From Hydractinia symbiolongicarpus (Eukaryota > Cnidaria > Hydrozoa > Anthoathecata > Hydractiniidae), in contig NC_079885.1 of NCBI RefSeq assembly GCF_029227915.1, positions 25,173,001 through 25,237,000 on the forward strand: a DNA stretch of 64,000 bases, written 5' to 3'. Shown here piece after piece: positions 12,733-24,333 of the stretch. Position 1 is the first letter of the stretch. Every line of letters begins with the position of its first letter. A program made the position numbers and the translations under genes. The notes under the pieces were generated by a model that worked only from the letters and a program-made list of their open reading frames with translations, was not told the DNA's origin and ran no database searches.

Positions 12733-13429
12733 ATGGCCGCTTCTACTCCGTTTTTAAAAGAAAGATTCATGCAAGAAGTCCAACAATACAAGATTTTATA
12801 TGACAAATCTGACTCTGAATTTAAAAACCAGGATATAAAAACGAATGTCTGGGAGAAAATTGGTTCGATATTTAACATGAACGCTATGGAGGCGGAGAGC
12901 AAATACAAAACTATACGATCTGCCTATGGAAGATTTTTAAGAAAGAGAAAATCCACGCCTTCGGGATCTTCAAGGAATTCTATAAGTCACGAATATGACT
13001 ATCTCGAATGGTTGAACACTTATATAGAGCACAGAGAAACTTCGACAAACTTTCCCACTGCAACACCTTCATTTTTTTTCCAAGTTTCAACTCCTTCATC
13101 GTGTGATGCAACAGAGAACAGTATTACTACAACAACAACAATGTGATGAAGTCGAATATATTAATTTGATCGAAGATTCCATTCTCGATCAATTTTTACA
13201 TGAGAATTCGAACACTCGACAACAAAAAGAAACTTATGCTTTAATAAAATTGGCGAAAAAACGCAAAGCAGCAGCGACGAGTGTTTAAAGAATTAAATGA
13301 TGACAGCAAAGTAGATTCTTCTCTTTTAAACACTATGTCTCAAATTAATGAAGTTATACAGAAGGTTACAACATGCGAAAAAGACGGCGATATCATGTCT
13401 TTTTGTAAATCTATGAAGCCCTTATGAGG
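12733..13429 (+). pseudogene. Harbinger MADF/Myb-SANT-like accessory protein, frameshifted
   Basis: The first frame (12733-13146) begins MAASTPFLKERFMQEVQQ and has the Trp/Tyr pattern of a MADF/Myb-type DNA-binding domain (VWEKIGSIFNM, AESKYKTIRSAYGRFLRK, YDYLEWLN). The rest continues in another frame from about 13103 (VEYINLIEDSILDQF...) and changes again near 13,288, ending near 13,429. In PIF/Harbinger elements this protein carries the transposase to DNA and into the nucleus. The frame changes indicate a dead gene. Confidence 0.7.
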
Positions 13430-13604
13430 CGACTTAGCCTTGAGAATCAAGCAGTTGCTGTTAAACTTGGAATTTCCGAATATTTCAGGAAATTGAACAT
13501 TTTATTTTTTTTCAATTACAGTATACTAATTAATAAATATTAATATTTATTGAAACACATCTATAAGTTATTGAAAATGTTCATTCAAATTGTTCAGAAA
13601 ATAA

Positions 13605-14923
13605 TTAAAAAAATTCTTTTATTGACAGGGTTGTGTCCACATGACGTAACATAATCTTTCTGCTAGATAATTCTCCTTCAGTGTTGGTAAAATATTCAGC
13701 AAAAGAAAGACGAATCAAATTAGCATTATTTGTTAAGCGATTACTTCTAGATTTCTGTAAAGGTTGAAAAGGCTGTAAAGGTATCATTTCACCTAAATAC
13801 GATTCACAATCAACAAAACCAGAAGGAGTATATTTTGGGCCATCTGTCGAACGTATAGCTTTAATTATTCCTTCAATTTTTGTGGGTTTAGCTTTTATTG
13901 GTCGTCAAAATATTCTCCATTTTGCTGCAAGAATCCCAAATGTATTTCCAATTGTTGTTCTTGCTCTTGATAGACGATAGTTATATATTCTTTCTTCAAA
14001 TGATAGATTTTTACCAGGAAATGGTTTCATGAGCCAGGGTTTCAAAGCGAAAATGCCATCTCCAATTACCACTTGTGGAAGTTTCGATTTTAAAGATGTT
14101 TTATGTTCAGGAAGATTTAATAAATTATTTTGAAAAGCGTTGTATATTTCAATTTCATTTAATATAGACGCATCGTTATCTCTGCCATAACTTCCTATAT
14201 CGACCATCGCGAAACAGTTCTTGGCATCGCATATTTCCATAAGAACCATACTAAAAAATTTGTAGGTATAATATGCTAAACCAGAGCTAGCTGGAGCTTT
14301 TATGCATACTTGGTTACCATCAATTGCCCCTACACACTTAGGATAGTCCCATTCCATAGTTCCATCTCAAATTCGAAAGCAATGGGTCCTCATTCTTCCA
14401 TAGTGTCTGGCGACTTTAAGTATATCGGCATCAAGCTATCCCATATAGCTCGAGTAGTTTCACTTATGATATTACATACCGTCGCTCTGCCAATACGAAA
14501 GTAAAATGACTGCGTTTGTTGGGATTCGCCTGTGGGCAAATAACGAGGTGTTACTATTACTCGCTCAGTAGGTGTTATCGGTTCTCTACTTGGCCAAAAT
14601 TGTTTCCGTATTTTTGATCCAATCATCGATGAAAGATGTTCAAATCTTTCAGGTGACATCCGAAGGTAACTATAAAAATATTCTCTATCGTGCAGTTGTA
14701 GCTCCAGTAACAGACTGTTAAACGCACCTTTCTTAAATCGATTTTTAAAAATATCTCTAACCCAAAATCTATGACTTCTCTTCTGTTGTTTTTGTTTTCG
14801 TCTTCTCGCGAGTATACTGATCAACAGTTTGAGCTGACAAAGAAGGATAAATCGCGCGTTCGCATGTGCCATTTTTACGATGTTTTGGTTTTTGTTTGCT
14901 TTTGAAAACATACTGTTGCGCAA
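13605..14923 (-). pseudogene. Harbinger DDE transposase (HARBI1-like), inactivated
   Basis: The N-terminal frame (14390-14923) contains the helical region of HARBI1-type proteins: FYSYLRMSPERFEHL, ITPTERVIVTPRYL, FRIGRATVCNIISE. The second frame (13905-14357) has the catalytic core: CVGAIDGNQVCIKAP, VDIGSYGRDNDASI and VIGDGIFALKPWLMKPFPG. The final motif reads ARTTIGNTFGILAAKWRIF where the family has E at IEN, so the catalytic glutamate is replaced by Gly. A frame change separates the two parts near 14,360-14,390, and a stop follows WRIF at about 13,905. The C-terminal tail runs to 13,605. Homology is clear; catalysis is lost. Confidence 0.9.
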
Positions 14924-15003
14924 CGACTTGTTACAGCTGTGTTACGCAACAACTGTTGTGCAACAACCGCGGAACATTAGCGACTTATTGGAAACACGCT
15001 TTA

Positions 15004-18000
15004 AAGGAAAATTAAGCTCTGAAAGTTAAAACGGCTGAAATCTAAACAACACAACTGCTTTTCTTTCGCGTTCTCTGTAGTAAGCTTGCTAGCGTTTTCT
15101 GGATTATCGTCCAATCACTTTTTTACTCCGAATAATAAACTTCGCTTTCCTTTTTCAGTTGATAAACAACTTGTTTCTGTGAGATACTGCGCTCACATAA
15201 TAAACCGGGACTAAAATCAAATTATTCTATCTATAGCGACCCCGTTAGGCTTTTAAAAGAAACAACAAATAAACCCCCGTGTTACAATTTTTTTAACTTA
15301 GTAAACTTTACCGTAATACCACGCTTTGGGGACACAATGCATGAGCCATAAGAAAGTGACCCATGATTTTAGTACCGTGAACTCACATAGTAACTCACAC
15401 AAGCTGATTATAATATAGGATTATAACTTATAAAAGTAACTTTTATGAAAGAAACCATTTCTACATAGTGCCTCATTACCGACTTCGTAATCGGCAAGAC
15501 AGTGACCACGCGTATTATGATCGACTTTTAAATCTGGATACCCGCAAATTTTAGGTTCTTCTGAGATTAGTAGTACGCCGGTGGATCATGTTTTGATAAC
15601 TTAATAAATTGATCAACATTATTTTTGGTTATCTCCCTAAAGAGATTTGTGTACCTAAAGTATTTTGAGACTTCCGAGGGCTCCTTTAAAATTTACTCTA
15701 TTGACATGTAATCTGATCTTATTAAAGGAACGATGGTTGCTTTGACAAATTCTTCAAGATTTCTTACCGAAACCTTTCATTATTTAAGAGTAGGAAAGAC
15801 GAAATGCCACTCAAGAACAATTGCTTGATTGACAACAACCTAAACACAAATCTGCATCGAAGCCATTTCCTCACTCCAGACAGTGACTTTCTTTTCAGGT
15901 AAAACTATTCTTCCATAATTTTTATGATTTTAGTAACACAGGAGAACGCTGCAATTCTAGAGTGATCGCATTTGGGCGCTTAACCGCTTTAACAAATTGA
16001 ATATATTCTCACTCTATCGGACAGAGAGCTCTTACAATTCAACTCTCTCCCTATTCGAGCCCGAACAAAACTATAATATCAGGACGTTGCTGAATTTTGA
16101 TGACTACTAAGACTTTACTCAGATTCTCAGCTTTAAGAATCCGTTCTCAATCAAAACTTATACAATCTTAATATCTGCAACACAGTAAGTATTCAGAAAT
16201 TACGAAAAAATTACAAAAATGTACTTCAACTTCAATTTTTTGCAAGAACTTTAAACCATGGCGTTGACTAAGTTACCAACCTTAACACTACTAAGTTGCT
16301 GGAAAATGAAACATTTTGTAACTAGAACTGTTAAAAACGGTAAGATGTTTTAAAATTTCGCTTACTGTTTTCTGTTCCTGGTCCTAAAATAAAAAATGTG
16401 CTGTACCTAGCTAGCTGCAGACAAGTAACTAGCTAGGTGCTGGGAGGGAAACATTTTTTAAAGAAATAAAAAGATTAGAAAAAGGAGTAATTGTTGGATT
16501 ATCAAATATCATCAAAAAATCATCTTATCTATCAAGCTGTTTATACGTTGATCTTACCATTGCTGGATCACCAACATTGGGAAGATCCACGGATTTGGGT
16601 TTGTAATAACAATTTTGCAAAAACTAATTAAAATGGTAAGATTAATTAAAAAGCATGTCGGTAAGTATTGTGAAATCGACTAATATTTTCACTCAATTTT
16701 TTGCCTGTAAGGTATTTGCCTTTCACATTTTGACAGTTGACTAGATAGCTAGTTCCCTGAGGAAGTTATATACCATATCTTAGAAGAAGAAACAGGTTAC
16801 CATTAAAATTTGTTGCTCCCAACCATAAATTTGAGTTTATAATTTCAGTAGAGGTTCTTTACATGTACCCAGTTTTTTTTAAAAAGACTTTAACAGCCAA
16901 GCTGGACATTAAGCAAATATGTAATAAATGCTTTATACACGCGTATAAGGTTACAGACGTTAAAAAAGTTATTTGACGTCACATTTGCGAAACAATTCAA
17001 GGTCGACGAAATGGTATTAAAAGTACAGGGGTTAGTAGTCAAACTAAAAAAGATGTTTGTGACTAGAATGCTATGTAAGTTCTAAAGTTTTTCTGTGTCA
17101 GTAGTGTTTTCGAAGACAACCAACCTATCGCTAATACCGATAAGGAAACCATTCGTGGGCTCTTAAATTGCCAAGCGATATGCTGCCGTCTGGTTAAGAT
17201 GTTTACATCTGTCGTAAATAAACCGTTCACGATTTTTAGCAATATGTATAACAAAACAATACACCGATCGTCACCGTACTGGATCCGTGTATTGACTGAG
17301 AATGTTACCAAGCTCACAAACATTTTTTAAAGATTCTAAAAAACTAATTTGAGTGAGAAACCATCCAGCGATGAGCTTTTTTTTACACATATATGCTAAG
17401 AAAATATTGGATTCTGTTGTATTTATTCAACTTTCGTCCTGCAGACTTTAAAAGAAACGAGACTCCGACGGTCAGCTTTACGTGACACAGGGTATAGAAG
17501 AAAACAATATTCAGGGTGGCTAAATCAAAAGTGAGTATCATTCCTTCTGCCGTCGTATAAAAGGGACAATTCCGGCCTTGTTATTGAAAAACATCCAATA
17601 AGCAAAAAAGAAGAAGATTATTTGAAAACGACAAAACAAATAAATATTTTAAAAAAATAAATATTTTAAAAACACATTTATTCAGTAAAAGTTCTACAAA
17701 ACTTTTCGTAACAACTGATACTTCTGAAGCTAAGTTCCATTATTGCAAACGTTGTTACGCAATTAACCTTCAAAAAGTGCAATATGGTTTGAGATAAACG
17801 TAACAGAAAGTGAAAAAAGAAACGTTTTAATCAAATCATTGATCTATCCAGGTTTGTAAGAAGTCAACTACTTTTTCGTTGTGATCTGATTGGTTGATAT
17901 CGATCCGCTAGTTATCTCTTCAACTTTAAAAACGTAGCCTAGCCTAGCTTTAAGTAAACAGCAGGACCACATGTCAAACCTACTTAGTTCGAACAAACGC

Positions 18001-18528
18001 GGTAAAAAACATTGCAAAACATCACGAACACTACATCTACTTAATAATTTTAAACCCATGTTTGATGGTGCACACATAAATTACAACTTTTCTAACATGA
18101 ATATTCATCATCATAAAGCAAAGCAGCATAGAATTTGTGTGATAGACTTTTCTTCTGTCTATATAAAGACTGTAGTTAAAAAAACGTTAAAAAAATTCTG
18201 TATATGGTTAATCGGATGTTTTGATCTCTAAAACAATGAAATCTAAATCCAACGTTTTCTTTTTAAAACAAAGTCTGTTTTTACCATTCCTAATTACAAA
18301 TAAATTTTTAGAAAGCAATCCTGGTTTCTACGGACCCCAACAAAATAAGTATCAGTTAATAAATACAATAATAACTATTTTATCTATCTCTTCCGGGAAA
18401 TAATACCCCAAGTCAGGACATCGACCTAGCAAGCTCGGTGTATACTTTTGACCTCGGGTATTTTTTTCTCAGCATAGATTGACAAAACTGTTTATAATAT
18501 GTTATTGCATTATTATTATCAAGTTGGT
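15004..18528. other. intergenic, no recognised gene
   Basis: About 3.5 kb with no exon or transposon domain I can name. A small inverted repeat (ACCTAGCTAG / CTAGCTAGGT) lies around 16,405-16,440. Open frames at 17.0-18.4 kb have no features of real proteins. Confidence 0.4.
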
Positions 18529-20338
18529 CTATTTTACAAAAACTTCCAACTCACAAAAGTTTAGATGTTCCGTTCCTCTTAATATAATGAACAAGTAGCG
18601 CCCTTTCAAGTTTCCAATTTCACAGCTGTAATCTTTTATCGCCAACGTTGATTGATCTTGATTTAATAAACAAATCTGATTTGAGACGGGATCGTCGCCA
18701 TTCTCACCAATATGAAAGTCAAGATTTTTCAATCTTATGTAGTACCCCATATCTACTCTGTTGTACAATCTGACAAAATCGAACAGTATTGCCTCTTGAA
18801 GATCCAGAAGAAACCAAGGATTGGAAGTGTAAGCCGTCGCAAAGCATGAAAATGGCTCTCCAGGCCAGCTGTAACTTCCATCGACTGCTTGAGAACCAAC
18901 ATGTAAAGCGTCGTAAACAGTTGATGCGGACGTAGATTTACTTCTGGCCACATTTCTAAGCACCACTTGAAAAGTAGTAGTCCTTGTTAGTATGTTAGCC
19001 CGAAAATACGATGTATATAGAACTTCAATGTTTTTATTGAGATATAACACTTAAAACACAGGAGGAAAATCTAGAAATATTTTCTAAGATTGCTCCACTT
19101 TATGGATAAACGAAGGTGTTTGACAAGACAAAAGAGAGACTTGGAGTATTTTATTAGTGCAAAAAATACAAAAGTATTGTAAGTTTTGATTTATTGAGTG
19201 GTAAATATCACCTTACCACATTCGTAGCCAAGAGGGTTGCAAGCATCAATACATTTTTCTGTTAGCTGACAGGGTTGCAAAGTTCGGCATACTGCACCTC
19301 TCTAAAATAGAAAATAGAAAATTTGACGCTAGCCATTTTAAATAGACTTGTTTGAATAATACGGAGTGTGTGTCTGTCTGTAAGTGGATGTGGTCATCTT
19401 CCTTTGATGTAGACAAAATCTTTAGATTCAAATATTGAAAGTTTTAAACGTAATCATTTCATAAAATGGGAATAACTGAGACTGATATTTTTGATTTTAT
19501 TATTATTGTTGGTGTTGTAATTGTTGGTGTTGTTGGTGTTGTTGTAGCCAGACAGATAACGCTAAACTTTCTATCAAATAGATTTTACACCTTGCAAGCT
19601 GTTGCTTTTTGTATTTTGTTTCTTGGGAGTATTTCATGCGATTTGACATTTGAAAGGTTTAGCAAACAGCCTTTTTTGCATTTTCATTTTAATTTATGAG
19701 AAATGAGATCAGTATATGTTTCTATATACTGAAATATTTAATGATGTCATCAAAATATAAATGACAGATCTTTCCTGTTGTTTTTCTGCTTGAGTGTATC
19801 TTTCCACGGGCCTTATAGACTGGTATAAAATACGCCTATTTTTAGGTTAAAGTTCTACTAAACGATACATACAACATGAACTAATTTATCACTTACATTT
19901 GAAAGGTGATTATTGCAGGTTACAATTTGTAGAAATATACTGAGAGTTACTATCAATACTTTTCCTTTCAGATACTAACATAAAGTTACAAGGAAAATAA
20001 TGCTGACTTACATATCGTCCAACTGTATAGTCTGTTGAACGAAAAGTCCACCCTGGTTTGATTTCAAAAGCACCAACATTTGATGAAAGTAGCTCACAAG
20101 TGGAGTTATTTGAATAATTAATAAACAAACATGAGTTGGTGGCCACGCAGCACCTTAGGCAATCATTCTCAGAAATGTCGACTATGGTTTGATCAACCTT
20201 GCCAGGGAAGTATGTGTCCATCTTCTTCACAGAGAAATTTCCATGGTATCGACAGGACAGCCTTGTGATGTAAGTAGCGGCAGATTGGATTAAAAGGAGA
20301 AGAAGGGAAATACCAATCCTTAAATAAAAATATAACAT
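18529..20338 (-). CDS. secreted PAN/apple + fucolectin-type (FTP) lectin, 3 exons
   Basis: Exons 20338-19976, 19301-19217 and 19049-18529 give 322 residues in phase. Exon 1 has a signal peptide (residues 1-25, IGISLLLLLIQSAATY) and a PAN/apple domain (about 29-120) with CRYHGNF, DCLRCCVATNSCLFINY and CELL. Exon 2 is a short Cys-rich linker (VCRTLQPCQL, CIDACNPLGYEC). Exon 3 is an FTP lectin fold: NVARSKSTSASTVYDA, AVDGSY, NPWFLLDL, FVRLYNRVD, LDFHIGEN, GRYLFIIL and LNFCELEVFVK before the stop. FTP domains bind fucose-type sugars and PAN domains bind proteins or glycans, so a secreted recognition or mucus protein is likely. The exon 1 donor (TTA|GTATCT) is weak. A perfect GTAAGT lies about 85 bases further on, but it follows a stop and gives the wrong phase. 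Confidence 0.8.
19346..19823 (+). mobile_element. short Helitron-like element in the lectin gene intron
   Basis: The left end (GAATAATACGGAGTGTG followed by TCTGTCTG and CTTCCTTTGATGT) matches the start of the element at 52351. The right end has the CCACGGG hairpin arm followed by TATAGACTGG|T, a CTRR-type terminus. No coding capacity. It lies between exons 1 and 2 of the PAN-FTP gene. Both ends have drifted, so the exact borders are approximate. Confidence 0.5.
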
Positions 20339-23300
20339 TTATAAGTAACACTATAGTCAGAAAAATAAAGTTCTTGAAGAAAAGATTTGAAAAAATAAAA
20401 TACTTTATGAATTGAATTTTCATTCTTACTTGATCCAACTCATATTCTCAAAAATTTCATTGAAATGTTTAATCTCTCTACTCTTGGATTGAGATTGTTA
20501 TAAGTTATTTATTACTTACTATAGCGTATTCATAAATTCACTGTTTTATATGTATTTTTCATCTTCACGCGATTGAATCTATCTAATTAGATTAAACTGA
20601 GTATATATTTATCTAAATATTAAACATATAAACGTTTTTGAATAATGCAAGAATATATACGACCCACAAGCTTACGTTAGAAATATCCAGCTGAAGTGAC
20701 ATGCCCACAGAGTTGGCTTATTGATATTCATAGTTTTGATCCTAAAGTAAGCTGCTTCGTAGCATCATTGTTTTCAAATAATTTCAAGTTAAATATTAAA
20801 AAGCAGGTAAGAGCAGACAGTGTATCCCGTGTTTCTATTTAAAATAAAGATCCAGCGAACTTACTTTTTGCCCGAGGAGTACGCCATTGAAAATCAATCG
20901 TGCTAAGCGGTTTTATAGACAATTTACTGCGTTAAAAGTTGTACTTTTTTTTGTTCGTGTACTACACCTCGCCTGTGGCTTGTGTCTATAGGTCTAAACT
21001 TTAACCAATGTTTAAATAACGCTGTTTTTCCCTGTGGGTGATTCTTTTTCTCTGAATTCTTTACGAATAAGAATCTATAGCTACCTAATCTCAGCATGTT
21101 GCAGACTCCCTATTGAATTTATATCAGTAAAATTAACTTAACATTATTTTTAAGTATTTTGTTTGGCAATGCTATCTTCTTATCTACGATAAATTACTTC
21201 TTACAGAACATACTGACATATATTTCAATAGTCCACCCGTCCCATATAATCAGGTTCTTAGACTCGTGTAACAGACTGAAGTACTTTTTTTTACTTTGAG
21301 AATTATTCATGAGTTTTGCTTTGGTATTTCTTTTCATACTTTTAGCTAGTGAAGCTTTTATATATGTCGGATTTTCTCAACTTAAGTCTATTTTTGATTT
21401 TTGATTCAGTGGTGCATATACATTATTAATGCAATTAAAGGACATCACAACTACATAACTTATTTGTTTCAATTTGAATAAATTAAAATTGCACAATAAT
21501 GCATCCCACACTTTCGGCTACTAATAATTGTTTAACTTAGCATTACAGTTTTTATGTCAGTGGAGAAAAAAAGCGAAATATGAGTAGATGGTGGAATCTC
21601 TTTCCTCTAAGCATAGGTTCATAAAAGATGTCGTGTCTGCTTCCTGCACAATAAGCTTTTGATTATCCCCAAGGATCTTTAACTTTAAGATTACCGAGCA
21701 TAATATAAATATTATCCCCGGACGTCTAAGCAGAGACGATACAAAGTTAAAACTGTAATGTAAAGGCAAAAAAATATTAGAGCAGGGTTCTAAGGTTCCA
21801 ATTTTCCTTTTCTTTTGTAGCGAGGAAGAGGATAGTGCTATACAATTTTTAGCATAGAAATACTTTGTTTTTGATTTTACAATTATCTAAACCGAAATTC
21901 GTTTTTGAATTGCAAAATTTAACTTAAAATCCATAAAATTTCATTCATTGATGTTCATGCTTTAACACTGACAAAGTGTTCAAAATGCAAACATTAGAAT
22001 GGTTTTCTTCCGATTGTTCTTCGATTAAAAGGTAAACAAACGTTCAAATTTTGGTTGATTTATCAAGCAACCGACATTTTTGGTTCTTCTAGTTTTCCTG
22101 TACACATTATTTACAGAATTTATTTATCTACAGAATGATATCTAACTGCAATATGTGAACACGGTCTATATTTAAAGCGTAACCAAAACTAGGCTGAACA
22201 TGTGAACAAAATAAAAACCAGTTCAGCCAAATTTTCCGTTGGGCAGTGTTTCTATATCCAATGTCTTGCTAACTTATACCAACAGTGAGCTAACCCGATC
22301 GTTTTTTTAATTTTACATGGGCTGTACATCTGGAAAGCAAAACTTTGTTAGCTTGGCGGCTGCAAAGTATTTAAATGTGATTATGTTTAGCCGTTTCCAG
22401 GAGTAAACAAAAATCGACTTCTTTCATTAGCATTATGTTCCAGATTTCATACCAGTGTTTGAAAAGTTTAGTTGACTAACCCCACAAAAGCTGCACAAAA
22501 TCCTAAAGTATGGTGCGTAATTAGTATATCGTGTAAATACTTAGATATGTAGTGGCCTCTACTAAAAAGTGCATGAAAACATTATTCTTATTCTCATCAA
22601 TGGTTAGATAAATTCGATGTTCATTTTAAGACATATAATTCAAAGCAATTTTGTGGGTAACAAAAACTAGCCAAACAGTTTTTTCAAGCGACAATTCTTT
22701 CTGTATTACTTTATGAAAAGGAATACAATTTTAATTGATATTTACCCTTAGACCTTAGGGAAGGAATTTGTAGGCAACAATTTTTTTTTTTTTTTTTAAA
22801 TTTTCCCGATAATATTTTTACACTGAACTCAATTTTGGAAACCTGTTGTTTCAACATTGGTAGGATTGAATACAGCCGGCTTATTTAATTCTCTTAAATT
22901 ATCTTACCTGGCCGTGTATTTTATTATCTCATTGTTATGTAGGCATGACTGTTGGCCGATAAATGGAATTTCGGTAGGATCTAGCTAAACAACAACAAAA
23001 AATAGCTGTGATGAAGAATATTTATTTGTGCTTTTACATTGATGTCTCATCATATTTTTAGAGCGATACAGTAGCCTTTTTCCACATAGGACAAAAATCG
23101 TTATAAACAAAATATAAATAGGATGAAATATAAGAGTGTTATTCTGGTGAACCAATGTTTAGATTAGTACATAATCGTATAAGATTCAATTCTGCCAAAA
23201 CTGTTGCCTCATGACAGATGCTTGTGAAATGTCAGGTTTTGTCACGCATTTACGTACCTTCTGGAAAATTTAACTGCTTTCCAAAACATAGTAACGTCAG

Positions 23301-24333
23301 ACCTTAGTAAGTGTAGCTACTCAAACCATTCGAAATTTTACACGCTGTAAACCTTGTATCTCTTTGTAACATATTTATGAATTGTGTCCTTCTTTAACAC
23401 GCTGATTTCAAAATCTACAAAATACATTATTTCTTGCGTCAGCAAAAATCTATTTTCCTGATAAGTGTTGCCTTTAATAGAAAGTAAGGTAAAAGCATTT
23501 GAATCACAACAGTTCCCACATTGTACTTTTGTTTTAACTATAGAATTTTTGGTATGATTTGATTTTGCTTGAACAGTTTTTAGTCTTCTAATGAAGTTTT
23601 TCCAATGGTGATGATTTTTCTATAACACAATTAAAACAGGAGTTGCAATCAGTTAGTGTACAATGCCAACTAGCAACAAAAGTTCAAATTAGTTCAGTTC
23701 AGTTCTACTTTGTTTGTTAATGATTTTTCTCTAACAAACTACCGTAATTTCTCAATTAATTGCCCCGGACGTATATAAAAAATTATAATTTTCAGGGTGG
23801 GCATAATTAAAAAAATGTGAACGACAGTAAATCGAGAGGGGTGCTTATAGAAAAACCTATTTTTCTGTTATTTTCAGAAAAGTGTCATGATTATAAAATA
23901 TAAAAACAGCAGATATATATGTTTTACTCCAAGGTAATGGGTATAAATAACATATCCTTGAGCGTAAATGTTTATAGTTAAATTTTCTATATCTAAAGGA
24001 ATAAAAATATCGGACTGCTTAAACCAAAACATAGAGAAGAACATTCCGACATGAAATATCATACTGTAGATGATTATAAGACGAAAACTGTTTTAGGGTT
24101 TAAAAGTTCTAAAATATTCAAATAATTGTTTTCATTTGCTCTAGTGGTATAGTCATATAACAGCCCCTGGTCCTTATTTTAGGGCGGACGCTTAATTGAG
24201 CAACGGTAAAGTACAACCTTGTATAAATTTTACTTAAAAGGTATTTACAGTAGAAAAGAAGATTGTTATTATAGCTTTCCACATTATTAATAAAAGTAAT
24301 TTAGAAATTTGGTAAAACCAACTAAAAACTTAC
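20339..24333. other. intergenic, no recognised gene
   Basis: About 4 kb. Later exons of the Frizzled-type gene (exon 5 ends in phase 0 at 24334) could lie here, but I could not find a convincing acceptor and frame. A T-run sits at about 22,781-22,797. Confidence 0.35.

Larger units (their letters stand above)
12520..15000. mobile_element. PIF/Harbinger DNA transposon, both termini present
   Basis: The element is flanked by the 3-bp target duplication TTA (12517-12519 and 15001-15003), typical of the superfamily. Terminal inverted repeats share TTTCCAATAAGT (left ATCGTGGTTTCCAATAAGT; right, reversed, AGCGTGTTTCCAATAAGT), with one indel. Inside are the two usual genes in convergent orientation: a MADF/Myb-like DNA-binding protein (+) and a DDE nuclease (-). 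Both are damaged, so this copy cannot move by itself. Confidence 0.88.

Noticed and set aside
19890-19900. Canonical GTAAGT donor for exon 1 of the PAN-FTP gene
   Set aside because: It is preceded by an in-frame TAA and gives phase 1, while exon 2 must be entered in phase 0.
23874-24062. Possible exon 6 of the Frizzled-type gene (hydrophobic C-terminus)
   Set aside because: There is an acceptor-like site, but the open frame needs phase 2 while exon 5 leaves in phase 0; in phase 0 a stop comes after 14 codons.
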